The notes below the pieces were generated by a model. The model had not been told where the DNA came from, ran no database searches, and worked only from the letters and a program-made list of their open reading frames with translations. Of a DNA stretch of 64,000 nucleotides, positions 1-12,900 are shown one piece after another. The position numbers and the translations under genes are program-made. The DNA lies in the NCBI RefSeq assembly GCF_017562075.2, contig NC_054084.1, forward strand, positions 30,330,158 through 30,394,157. Reading direction: 5' to 3'. Position 1 is the first letter of the stretch. Each line of letters begins with the position of its first letter. Source of the DNA: Anopheles merus (taxonomy: Eukaryota; Arthropoda; Insecta; Diptera; Culicidae).

Positions 1-3000
1 ATACTATTATTTTCAAACTTTATTCTAAAAACCTTTAATAATAGTTGTTCTTCAAAACTCTTTTTTGCCTGAGAAGCTCTTTTAGTAATGATGACATCAA
101 AATAATCATGAACTACTCCAGCTCTATGTTCAAAAGTTGAAGAACAACATGGTATTTCCTACTGTAGCAAAAAAAAACACTTTAAAGAGATCATTCTGCG
201 AAAGCAAAGCATTCTTTATTCTGTTAAAAAAAAAAGACACTCTCAAGCAGAATGTTTAAAATGAGCAAAATGTACTAAACCTTTAAAAACTACTTAAAAA
301 CTAACTCAACATGATTTTATTTAAATCAAACTCTCTAGGGCACAACAAATTGCCGTAACGTTCACCTACTTCTAGCACTATGCATAGACAAACAGACGTT
401 ATTTTTGTTTCAAATTTGTCTCCCCTCGCTTCCCATCAGACAACTGAAACGAGTATCGCTCCATTTCGAACACGAAAAAAATAAATCGCATAACGGCTAA
501 CACAAAAATACAACAAATCGGCCGCCAGCCACCAGGCACAACGGCATGAGCTGTCCATGAGCGGGTGTCGCGCACAAACCACACACACACACCCTTCCCC
601 GTCGTATCGTACCGGCGCCGCTTTCCAACAAGATCATCCGGCCACTCACGCCGCGCACAAAGTACAGCATTTCTGCAGTCGTACAGTCGGCAAACGCATC
701 ACCGTAACGAACGACAGCGAGCAAGAAAGAGATAGAAGGCATGTAGACGATCGTATGAAAAAAATATAGATCACTCACACACTGTGCTGGCCGGCCAGGG
801 GACGGCCAGCTAATCTGCTACCGGAGCACGGAATTCATGCAACCTGTTGCTGTGTGCCGGTGGTGCGGGACGCCTGCCCAGGGGTTGGCGGCATTAGTTG
901 ATTTAAAGCGATGGGGCACACTCACACACGACTGCTGCCACTATCTGCTGCGCCTATCGACCGGCCGGCCTATCGTGTCGTCTCACTTGTTCCCACTCGG
1001 TCGTGGTGTGCAGTTTTCGCGCACCACTACTACTAAGGCAGTGCGTATGTGTGTTTGCGGTTTTTGTTGTTGTTGTTGCTGTGTTAACACTGCTCTCTTC
1101 TATCCCAAGCACAACACCGTGAGCGCACCCAGTGCGTTTTAGTCCTTAGCAAACGGTCGCGTAGTGCAGTTGCGTTGTGGTGTCCGTTGCGCACACCGTG
1201 ATTTTTTGTACGGTAACCGATCGCCGTTAAGTGGGATAGGGGCGAAGTAACGCTCGCGTAACGCTTCTCGTTTTCGAACATCAGCGAGACCGCCTACTAA
1301 GATTTTTCGAAACTTTCGCACTTCGAATGGAAAAACGGTGTTACATTTCGCGCTGCTGATAAGGATAATCGTTGTGCGCAACAAGAGGGAAAACCCACGT
1401 GGAAGTTGAGTTTGTGTTTGTGTGTATGTGTGCGTGGAAAATCGAAGCTTGCGCAGACGCACCCCACAGCCCTGTACAGTGGGTGCACACACACACAGAT
1501 GCACGGCAAGAAGAATAAGAGTGGTTTTTCGATGTGAATGAAACGTGTGTTTGTGTGTGTGTCCCCGTGTGTTTATATTTTCCGTTTGTGCCCGTTGTCC
1601 TTCAATGCGTTTGGTGTGAAGCGCCGTGTGAAAAATAATACCTCCATTGAAGTGAAGTGAATGTGTCGCAACAAAAAAAGAATCGGTTTCAGGTTTTGCA
1701 AAATATTTTGCGCTGACCGACATGCCAAACAAAGTGTTTTATTATCATTTTGATAAAAGTACAGGGGAACAGTCAAAACGGCTTCCAGTCCACAGCCCAG
1801 GCAAACCGAACCTCCGCTCAGCAGAAGAACAAAAAAAAAACGTGTAAAAAGGCAGTTAATTCACTACATGAAAATTGTTCCACCACGTGATGGACAATTG
1901 TTAATGTGATTTAAATCGGGCACATCATCACCTTTTGCTTCGCGTTTTTTACCAACACACACACACACGTCAAATGAGCTACAAACTTGTTATTATTTGT
2001 GACAGGTTTTAGTTGTTACTCTTTGTGAGCTGAGGCCCAAGCGAGGATTTGGCTCTTGGCCCTCTTGGCAAAACTGAAACAAAATTGGCACCTGTCATCG
2101 ATTGCAGCAGGGAAGTCGATGAAGGAAGGGAGGCCTAAATTATTGTGCGGCAAAATATTAAGCAAAGGCAAAATATTAAATAATTTGACTCGCGACTTGT
2201 GATGGATCCCACAGCGGAGACACACAGCGGGAGGAGTAAATTTTTCGTGCAACCTGTGACCACGTTGTGATATTTTAAGGGTTTTGTTTTTATTTTTATT
2301 TTGCTTAACCTCTTCGTCCGCTCGCTCTTTGCTCGATCATGCGAACGATCATGAGGTGAATGATTTCGCCGTCCCCCACTCAAGAGTGATTTTTCCTTGA
2401 CCGTGGCGTTGGTGTGCGTTGCGTTTCGAAGGTGAAGGAAAAGCTCAAAGACACGTTATCTGAACGTCTGACCCATCGCATCTTTGCTCTCTAAAAACCA
2501 ATTCATTCTGTGCACGATGGATGAGTTGCTGGGGTTGTAATCCCACTTTATGTTGCTTGCCTTACTCCCACAGACACACACAGACACACAGTTCTCTGGT
2601 TGTATTTTTGTTCCCAAAAATAAAGCCATCGACAACATTGGACCTGTCTTTCAAGTCGGAACCAAACTGTTTGAGCGAACAGTTATCACAAGGGCGCCAC
2701 TTTTCCTGACTTCTTGTTTATTTTAAAGCGAACAGAAGAGTAAGCTACTCTCTGGGTGAAATACGTTTTGTGTGAGAAACCTCTCTGTAAGGTCGATTGA
2801 TATTTTTTCATGCTTTCCTTTCTGTGTGTCGCCAATCCGCCAAGAAGCCACCGAGATTCGACCGGATCGACCGTTTCGCTATCGGTGCCGAGATTCTACG
2901 TCCACTGCCTCGCCTGCTTCCTCTTGCGCGCATATTAACACCTCGTGTGAATAATTTTTGGGAACAAACGACCCGCAGATAATTGGACCACGGCTGAGGT

Positions 3001-6000
3001 CTAGTGGATTCGCTTCCCGTGTCGGCACTGATTAAGATTATCTATCGGGTTTCGTGTGTGTGTGAACGTGGTGCAATTGGCACTCTTATCGCTCATCCGC
3101 CAAAGAAAACCCCAACAAACGCGCGCTATTAATCAATCACGCTTGTTAGAATGATGCCCTTTTTGGAGTGCGCGTTCATTCATACTCGAGCTGATGGATT
3201 TATCTTTCCTCTTTTTTGTTTCTGTGGGATCATTGCAGAGGATTTTATTTGTTTTTTTTTTTTCTGGTGTTGTTGTGGTGCTGATTCTTTGCGGATTCTT
3301 TTGAGTTGCGACCGTAAATCATTCCATAAATATTGACTGCAGTGATTAGTGGCTCATAAAACCAGAGGGCACAGATTCTACCTGCCGCATGGGCTATCTG
3401 TTGCTACTGCTTAAAGTATGATAAAGCTTTTTTTTTGTGCCAAATTTGTTATCGCCCATCTGTGCGTTGCGATAACGTTGTTTCGATGGAAGTTGATAAG
3501 TTATCGATGTTGGAAACATGAACGGAATTGGAAACCAGCGATATGATATAATTCATTTTGTTTTATTAAACTCTTATTAAAATACAAGACAGTAAAACGA
3601 ATAGCTGTCGCTGTCGCTATAAAGCCATTCAAGACTTCAAGTAGTGCAGCATTGAACGGCATGGTCACACGTGTCTTCGAGAAGTTCCCCCTCGGGGGCA
3701 TCCATTGACGCAACACTGTTCTGTTCCATTCACTTACCGCACTATCAATTTTGGCCCCAACAAGTGTGACACAGAAGAGCACTAACCGGTACATTCTAGT
3801 GCTGTAAAAGCTACAACAACCCGTTGTTTACCGACCCGCACGCCGTCTTATCGCACTTTTTGCTGGAAAAGATGCGCGCGCTTTCGCACTCTTCCCAGTG
3901 TGTCCCTCTTGAACCGGATGATTCTTTTCTATTTCTTGCCTCTCTGAATCATCCCGCACGCCTGGTCAGTGACGTAAGTGCTCTTGAGAAAGGGGGCCCC
4001 ACGTAACCTTTAAGACGTAATCCTGACTCAGACTCGGGCCTCAAAAAAAGGACAACTGTTACCATCCGTCCCAAATTAACCGGGTAAAGGGCCAAAGCGA
4101 CGAATGGTGAAATAAAAATCCCAGTCGTGGAATCCTTTTTTTTTTCTTGTTGCTACAGTGTGTGAATCTCACAATACCCCACGGGTGATTCGAGAAGGGT
4201 AAAGGATACCAATTGGGGCATCCTCGTTGCTGGAAGAATGATACGATGATGGGGGTTTTTTTTTTCTTGTGGGAAAGGATTCCACAGGGGAAAAACTCAA
4301 AACGGATGTTTATTAGCTAAATCGGTTTATGTTAGCCCTTTTTTTTGGAAGGTAAAACCATGGCAAGCAAGAGCTCAAGATGGTTTTGTGGTTACAGTAT
4401 TCAAGTGAGATATTATTATAATTTTAATAATAGAAGTAACAGTAATGAAGACCTAAGAAATAGGGAATAATGGTTGCTCTTCTCAAAATTGAAAGTTGAA
4501 AGCTATCAACAGTTACAAATTGATGCTATCAATACTTCAAAAACAACCCTCGAAAATCTGATTCAATGCTACCTCATAGCCATATTCCTATCCTGACGTA
4601 CGAAACACGTATATTTGTGGAGAAAATTATGCTTCGCAAACATATACTGCCACAAATATTTGTTCCTACGTGACTCCGCACAGCGACAACCCAGGAATGA
4701 TTCGTTCGCAAACAGTTCACAGTTCCAATTGCTTCGTAACGACAGGCCTGGGCTTTAACTTGTGAAACATCCAAAGCTCTCCTGTGTATGATGAAGATGT
4801 GTCACCGACAGCAGACTGAAACTGTATGATCAAAAGCACACGTGTGCTTTGATGCGCGCCCGCTTTGATGTACGAATTTGCAAGGGACAGTGGACAGGGG
4901 AAACAAATTTAGGAGGGAAAAAATAAATGGATCATAGGGCTGTGTGGGGGAGTATGAGAAACATGCAAGCGAAAAGGGCTGGGAAATTGAAACGTTCTAT
5001 TTTGTGCTTCAACAAATCAGGAACTTCTAAATCTCAGTAAATACCTTCATTTTTTTGCCAATGTTAAAGCCCCATTGCTAGTATGTCGCCTTCACCAAAA
5101 AAAACGGTTGCACTTTTCTCAAGGACCGTTCGATCGTTCCAAAATGCTGCAAGGTTTTGCGGAAAACTTATCAACCGCGATACGTCCGCATTCCGCAGAC
5201 GGGCATCGTTTACCGAGCGATCTTTAGACCGGTGCGGTCATTGGACCTCTGTTGGACGACTTTTCGCATCAGCGACGTTCAGATGTCGGTCACTTGGTCG
5301 TGCGCTGTAGTGAGCGACAAACGTCCATTAATCGGTAACCGAAGAAGGAGAAAGAAGGCTGACGAGGTTGCCTAGGCGAAACGCATGAACGTACTGGTTG
5401 AATAGTTTAAATGTTTTCGCAGCGAAAAAAGAGAACCAACAATTTTAATTAAAATTATTACAGCATAAAACCACGTGCTATAAATGATTTTTTTTATTTA
5501 ATCAACCACAACAGAGCCGCGATTGATTGAACCACCATCACGCGTGTGGCTCATTAATTGTACATTCATCTCACAGGGCTGCTTCGCAGCTCAACCCTTT
5601 TTTTGTTATTCATACCACACACGCGACATAACACACCCACTGCGCCCTCTGGTACACACACACATGGTCAATGAATGACCATCCAGCTCGATGAAGGGCG
5701 CGAAAAAAAAAGTCAAGGCCATCCGATGATGGTGCCTGTTGACTGTTGATCGTACAATCAGACTATTTGACTGCAGTTAGTATTATTTGTTTGCTTCTTT
5801 TTTCGCTTGCGGATACGCGAATTCAATAAAAAGTGATCAATAAAGCAGTCGATCGGTCGATTGACCACCCAACAAAGACAGTGGCGCTTGACGTTTGCTC
5901 GTGTGCTGATGTTCAACGTTGCTGCTTGAAAAACGCCGCTACAATTTTTTGGGGATGATCGAGAGCAAGTGAATAGCGCACGAGAGAAAGAGAAACGACT

Positions 6001-7175
6001 CGTCTCACTCAGACACTGAAGTAGGAATGGGAAAAGAGAGACTGATGACAATGAAAAACGGTCCAATTTAACGGAAAACATCTTTTTTTTTTTGCGGACG
6101 TGTGTGGTTTTCGTCGGTGTGGCTAAGCGTTGCACACAGCAACAGTGTGGTGAATTGTGTCGTTGCTAGAGCAAAGAGAGACAGGGTATGGGTCTGTATC
6201 CGCGAGAGAGAGAGAGCGAGTAAGGACATAAATTAGTGGACAAATATCTCACTCAGCGGCACCGGTTTGACAGTACCGACAGTCATTCGAGTTGTGAATT
6301 TGTGAAAATTTTAAAAGAAAGAGAAAAAACACCTTATCGTATGTTCTACATCGCTGCTAGGTTCTGTTTGCTGTCCCTTGGCTGTGTTCGGTTTGCATGA
6401 ACAAAATAAAAAACCCTCCCCCTATACATAAAGTGCCGCCCAAATGTACCGCTCTTAAGTTACGCCGCATTCTACCGTATTCTCTCGCAGCTCCAAACCG
6501 AGTATCGTTCAAGGTCAATTTTCCACCCGGCGGGACCCCCGTGCAGGCCAGGGCAGTACATCATTTTCCCATTAGCGATTGACGCACGCCATCCAGCGCG
6601 ATGGACCCGCAGAGGTGAAGAGAGTGAATCAATCAGCCCCGGAGAGGCGTTTGGGCAGCTTACGATAATCCCGATGGAAGGCGTTGATCATACGACGCGA
6701 ACGATCGCGTTCACCTTCCAGTTGCTACTAACACGCACGATCGATCCGCCTGCTGGGGCTGGAGATTTGAGCGGGTTGGAGCGGGGTTTCCATCCACGTT
6801 ATCTGCTTAGAAGATAAATTAAGTGCACGGCTACTAACACCGGGAGATGCCTGAGGGTGTGTGGATGGGTTAATTTTAACATCTTTTTCCCCATTTTCCC
6901 TTCTAACAGTGATGATTAGTGGAGACCAGGAAGTGATCCTAACAAGTTGCATGCTTTAGTGAAACATTATGGACTTAAGATTTTACACCACTCTCTAACT
7001 GCATGAATACACTAATCGATAGAAAGACATTCCCTTAACGTTTGCACCCACAACACAAAAACGCTTCCTTCCTGCACAAACCCGGCACTATAACCCAACG
7101 CACCGCTAACAACAACACTACTACCAGTACACTACTCTACACCGAAACACTCCCACCAACCGAACAGTTGTGGGC
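1..7175. other. Upstream non-coding region of the OCA2-like gene
   Basis: About 7.2 kb with no coding region I can support. Open frames here, such as the antisense frame at 1139-1732, are low-complexity and CA/TG-rich and look accidental. The stretch 1000-1900 is relatively GC-rich with many CA/TG runs, and may hold an untranslated first exon of the gene that starts at 7176, but I could not find a convincing Inr+DPE or TATA arrangement. A perfect 12-bp inverted repeat lies at 44-55 and 137-148. A CTCF-like core is at 5642-5650 (-). The island at 5083-5375 has two overlapping open plus-strand frames, neither recognised. Confidence 0.5.
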
Positions 7176-9904
7176 ATGTCCAAACCGAGGGGCAAAAATG
7201 TCGTGTTCAAGATACTTAAGCTCAACGAGGAGGAGGCGGCGGATGAGCTGGACCGGCTGAATCAGCCCCCCCGCCCGTCCGTAACGGTACAAACGATCCG
7301 GCCTAACTATTCTATCATTTCTCTCAGCCAGGTGACGGAGGCATCGCTGGAGATATGGCGCACGCTTCCGGCCGCCATCCGGCAGGATCCGAGCTTGGCC
7401 TCCTTCCGGCAGGAGCACGAACGATTACACGGTGAGTAATGTACAGTTTGTGGATTTGATTACCCATGTAGCATCGTATTAGAGACATAAAAGTTCTTTC
7501 CGACAATAAGCGCTTCCACTATGTTGTCCCTTAGTCATATGCTAGTCCGTGACAGTGACCCGAGAGCAGTGGCGCGTGTTATTGTTTTTTCTTTCATTTT
7601 TTTCTGTTGCGTTGAAATAAAATTTAAAAATATTCCACTCACCGATTGGTGGAATTTCTTACCAAAGAGTATTCTTGCTTTGCTATTGTGACCACCAGTG
7701 CTACCGTGGGGCGGTGGGTTTTGTGCTCGTTTCTTGGTATGTCTCTCTGTTTCTAAAGGCTAAAATTAACACATTGAATCGCATCGAATGCATTAGCAGC
7801 TAGACTGGGAGGAAAACTCTATTCAATTCAATTTAGAGGGAACGAAACTGTATCAATCTTGAACTTTAAGTCTAGTCAAACGGATACACAATCAGCTAGA
7901 GTTTGCAGTGACGCGATTGAAACGTTCCAAAGACATCTACGTAAAATAATGTTGACGTGCAAATCAGGTGCGCGATATTTTCGTCAAAATCTTTAATTTT
8001 TCAAGCAAAATTGGAGACTTCAGTTGTTTTTTTTTTGCGCGGAATTTGAGCTGAGTTTAAACTTACTTTTCTTTTCTCAAAGTCTTTTACATTTTACAAA
8101 AAAGGCAACTTGTATTATTTTTTTTTTTGTTACATATGTCAAATCAATACATTTTGCTCTCAAGATAATTAAAATTAGGAAAATATCTTGTCTTCAAATT
8201 GATTTAGTTTTAGTAATATTTATTAACTGACTAGAACATTGTTTGTTCAGAAGACTACATGATAAGTAATAGCTTTCCTTATTAGATAAATATCATGTAA
8301 GCCTGATTAAACTGATTCTTCATTTATTTAGCACTAACTGTTAAAATATCAAGGAATGACTAAAAAACAATGAATTTTCCAAAGATTGGTGTTGATTGAT
8401 TGGATTGAATCGTTTAATAAATAAAACATATGGTTTTAATAAGCAAATACAGTCAAAAGTGGTAGTACGCCAGCCAAGTATCTTCAATAGTATACTTTAA
8501 GGGGCCAGATAGCGCCCTCTGGAAGAAAGAAAAGATACTGTTCAAAGAGCTCGATACAATCCTAAAAATCTTAATAAACATTCGCAAATTTCATGGTGGA
8601 TTTTGATTCTTTTACTCTAGTCATTATCAGCTCCCATTGAGTTGTCTACGTTTTGTACAAATTCAATGAAAATGGATTATTTTGCGCATAAAATGTGTGA
8701 GACTCGTATTAAAAGCGGGGACAAAAATATGCGAGTGTATTAAATCAATGACGAGATTATGGTTATTATGCACAAAAATATCGCCATCTCCATTTGTCAT
8801 CATTTCACCCTGTCCGCCTTATAGCGTGCATGCAGATTACGACTGTCCCACCGACATCTGCTTGCAAGAACCCAATACACGAGCCGGCCCGAGGTTCGGA
8901 TATCGCGATAGTTCGGTCACGTTTTCCGCTGATTAGTGTCAATGCTAACCCGGTCGTTATGCATACTAAAACACACATTGTAGCATGACGGTGGCAATTG
9001 ATAAAACACACAAGCGGCACATCCCTCGCAGCCCTTGGAATTGGAAATTGGGTGCGCATTGATGCCGCTGCTGTAAGTCCTTACGATGCTCATCCATCGT
9101 ACCCGTACGACCGGTAAGACGGAAAGGAGCAGCAAGGCAAGAAACATCGTGTCGTACTTAAATTGAGTGTCGCCATAAATCAACAGCAAAAGGTGATGCT
9201 CCGTCTCGTCCCGTGCCAGGATAGGTACTGGGATGTACCCATTTGTTTTACGGTTCTTTTTGTGGTGCTTTGCACAGTGATTTGGGTTGGACGGAAATTA
9301 ATTAGCATAAAAAATCATGACCACGAGCTGTTTTTGATTTGCAAAGCAATGCTGGACAATTGTGTGCTGGTATCATAAATCAAAGCGCTTATTTGTACAG
9401 CAACGGAAGCTCTTTCATCGGTGACACTGCTTGACGTACCGAGACAATGTTCTACGCTCGCTGTCCCTGTTTGTGTTGAACCGTTCCGTATGTGTCCATC
9501 GCGCTCCAAGCTCCAGAAAGATCTCTTATCGGTCCTGTGGATGCAATTTTTCCACCATAAACACTCCCGATGCTTGCCCGAGTTCCGTCAGCTGTTTGAC
9601 GTCTCACCGAATTGTGCAATCTTTCCTCCCCCGGGGGGTTCACGCAGCACGTTCGTGCTGAAATGCCTCCGTCCCTGGCACTCTATTACACCGGGCCTGC
9701 AGCACATGGGCATGGCCAACGTGTGACAGTGACCCGCATGCAGTCAAAGTGACGGTCCATCCTTTCCCCCGCTTCACCTACCCCCACCGAATCGATCCAC
9801 CGCCCAAGCATCACCGATGGAGCCGATTGTTTTCAATTATTCTATGTAAATTTTCAAGCATGAAACATTTCCGCTCATTATCGCATTTACTGCGCTGGCG
9901 TTTC

Positions 9905-9974
<70 letters not shown>

Positions 9975-12900
9975 TGCTGGAAGCGGCATGCTTCTGCTGC
10001 CACTTCCTCCCATTTCGTAACACCCCTTTTCGGTGCTTCGCACTATCCTCTGCCCCCCCTCACCCTTTGTGTGTTGCGGGATGCTGTTGATTGGTCGAAC
10101 ACATGCGTACGGTGGACGGCTGTTGGACGATTCGTTGTCGGTTTTGGGGCGCACGTCAATACATACGGTTGTTGGTGTGTTTGATGTTGGATTGAGGATG
10201 CAGTGGAGGTGAAAACAACAACGAATGCTTTCTGCATTTGATTGTTAATGTGATGAATTGTGCAATAAATTCGGAAAAAGGCCAGCGTGTATATAGCTAA
10301 CATTGTTCGATTACAAAACAATAAGGATGCAAATAATAGTTTGTAGTAGCAACAGCATTTGATGGGACTTCAAGTAGTGTTTTGATTTGGTTTTCAAATT
10401 ATACAAAACATTGTTTCTAAATAAATCATGTTTAATATTAATTTTATTAATTATAAAAACGGAACTTTTTTCCTAAAATGAACTATAAGGACTCTATTTT
10501 AAACTAAAAGGTTCTCATGGCTAAATTTCCCAACAATAATAATCTAAAAAATATAATTTTGATTCCTTAGAGTTAGTTTAGAGCATGAAAAGCTAGCTTT
10601 CACTCACTTTTTCCTTCCTACATTGTCAATGGAGACGCATGATCATTCTTTACGTAAAAATTGGATATCCAAATTTAACCACTCCTTTTGGCTCTACAAA
10701 ATTCTCTATCATAAAGGGCAAACTGTGGCGTACGTCACAGCAAACCGAGAAAGCCTAATAATGCGTTATTCTTAGCACGCCCCGCTCTAAACCGCGGCCC
10801 TTGATCAATTAACGCAAACCGTATCGAGCCGTTCGACGTATTTGGCCGACAGCTATTTAATCAACCTATCGATATCGAACCAATGCGCTAAACGAATCCA
10901 ATTAAAAATCCATATCTCGTTTGCCTTTTCAACGATTTTATGATACAAAAACATACCTTTTTCGCAGACAGAAAAGGGTTATTTTATCTAATCGATCGGC
11001 AAAGCACGCGTCAACCGCTCGCCATATCCATTTGCTTCTGGCCACGGTCATTGTCAATAATCAGTCGGGCCACAAAAAGAAAAAAAATGCCGGTTCGAAG
11101 GAAGGTCGGTTCTCGGGTTTATTTTTGTACATTCTCTCTCTTCCCTCGTACCTCGTACGTCTGACCGTGTGTAATGATAAACCGCGTTTGTCTGAAGCAT
11201 ATTTTTAGCTTGTAGATCGGTTGTTAAAAATTGTTTCATCCAATGAAATGTGTCTAACCGTTGCAGCAAAGAAGAAATACTCGACTTGTACAAGATAAAT
11301 GTCTCGCTTTTATGAAGTCATCACCCCATCGCCCGCTGTTACATAGTTTGATAACCACGGTGGTCGGCGCGTGGCTTGTACGTGTCTGGAAACAGCGTGG
11401 CTGTCGTCTGGCAATGTGCGCACCGGCTGAACCTTTGAAATTAACCTTTCTGGCCCGTGCCAATTCCACCACCGTGTGGTGGGTGTTAATTAATGAAAAG
11501 TTTTACCATCAAACTGGCCATAAAATATGACTTCCAGGCGAAGGTTTCTGCTGCTACTGCTGTGTACACCGTTCCGGCTTGCAAAGAAGCTGTCAATTGG
11601 CAATGATTACGCTACTTCTCCTTAGCGCGGCAAGGGCAGTAGGGCGATGATGATGATGATGGTGTCGCATCAGATGATCGTTTTTAAAAGGTTAATTTCA
11701 GCAGCGTAAGAAAGGCTGCGTGGAGGGAATTGAAAAAGCTAACAAGCCTTGATCGTGGTTGTTTGTTTTTACTTAGTATATGCAATCATGATTCATGAGG
11801 GTTGACTCCATCTGAATAAAGACATCATCAAGTCAAGGAACCGACCATTGGCTCGTGTTGGAGAACAGTATTTGCACTGCTTATTTAAAGCACACACAAT
11901 ATTAAGATAAATTTCTTACCCCATTCTCCAGGTCCCGACGAGGATCCGCTCCCGAACGAGGACGTCTCCGCGGACGATGGCGACGATAGCCACAGCAAGG
12001 AGTTCATCACAATCAAGGTCACCAACCCGGACAGCTCGGTCGAGGATGGCAAAACGACGACGGTGGTGGCGGAGCCGAGCGAGAAGAATGGCCAGAACAT
12101 GACGACCGACGGCGAAGGTGACGATGGTCACGAGACGACGATGGGCGGTCACCACGAGCACGGGAAGCTGTTCGGGTACATTAAGATCGGAACCCTGCTC
12201 GTCGTGTGGCTGATCTTTACCGGCTTTCTCATGTCGAAGCACGAGAAGGAACTTACGCCGCGGCAGCTATCCGTACCGGAAGGAGCTTACAGGAGTAAGT
12301 GGGATGGTAATGCGTTGTCGGGGAATGTAAGACATCTAACGGCCTCTTTATTCTTATCTCACACCTTAGCGTACATATTGCCAGAACCATCCCTAGGTCC
12401 GCGAATCGGGATCAACCTTAAAGGTGCCTTTCTAAGCGATCAGCATCACAACAACACTAGCACGTACTTGTCAGTGATCCTGCAGCTGCTGTACCTACCT
12501 AGCAATAACTCCAACATGAGCTTCTTATCCGATTACGATGCCAAGTACACGGAGGTAAGTCAGCTCGCGTGTGGAACCCTTTATCTTCAATTCATGACAC
12601 CTAACTCTTCGGTATCTATCAACTCCGCAGAACATCACGAACGTCTGGCTGGTTCCGATACCGAGCTCGCTCGACGTAATCGACCAGATGGACGAGATGA
12701 CCCGCAAGCACGTGTTCGACATTGGCCCGATCAACCACCAGAAGGTGACGAGCGGAAAGGCCGTCGTACGGATGCGCCTAACCACCAACCTGGAGGCAGA
12801 CTTCCCGACCAAGTTCACGTACGACCCGACGCCGATGGACACCGAAACGGGCGTGATCTATGCCGCGATCGTACTGCTCGGCCTGTACGTGCTGATCATC

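Noticed and set aside
1139..1732. 197-codon minus-strand frame
   Set aside because: Rich in CA/TG simple sequence, with no domain or splice partner; probably chance antisense to an untranslated region.
9749..10154. Open frames with long Arg-Glu or Ser-Leu runs
   Set aside because: They are produced by the GA microsatellite and extend into ordinary intron sequence.
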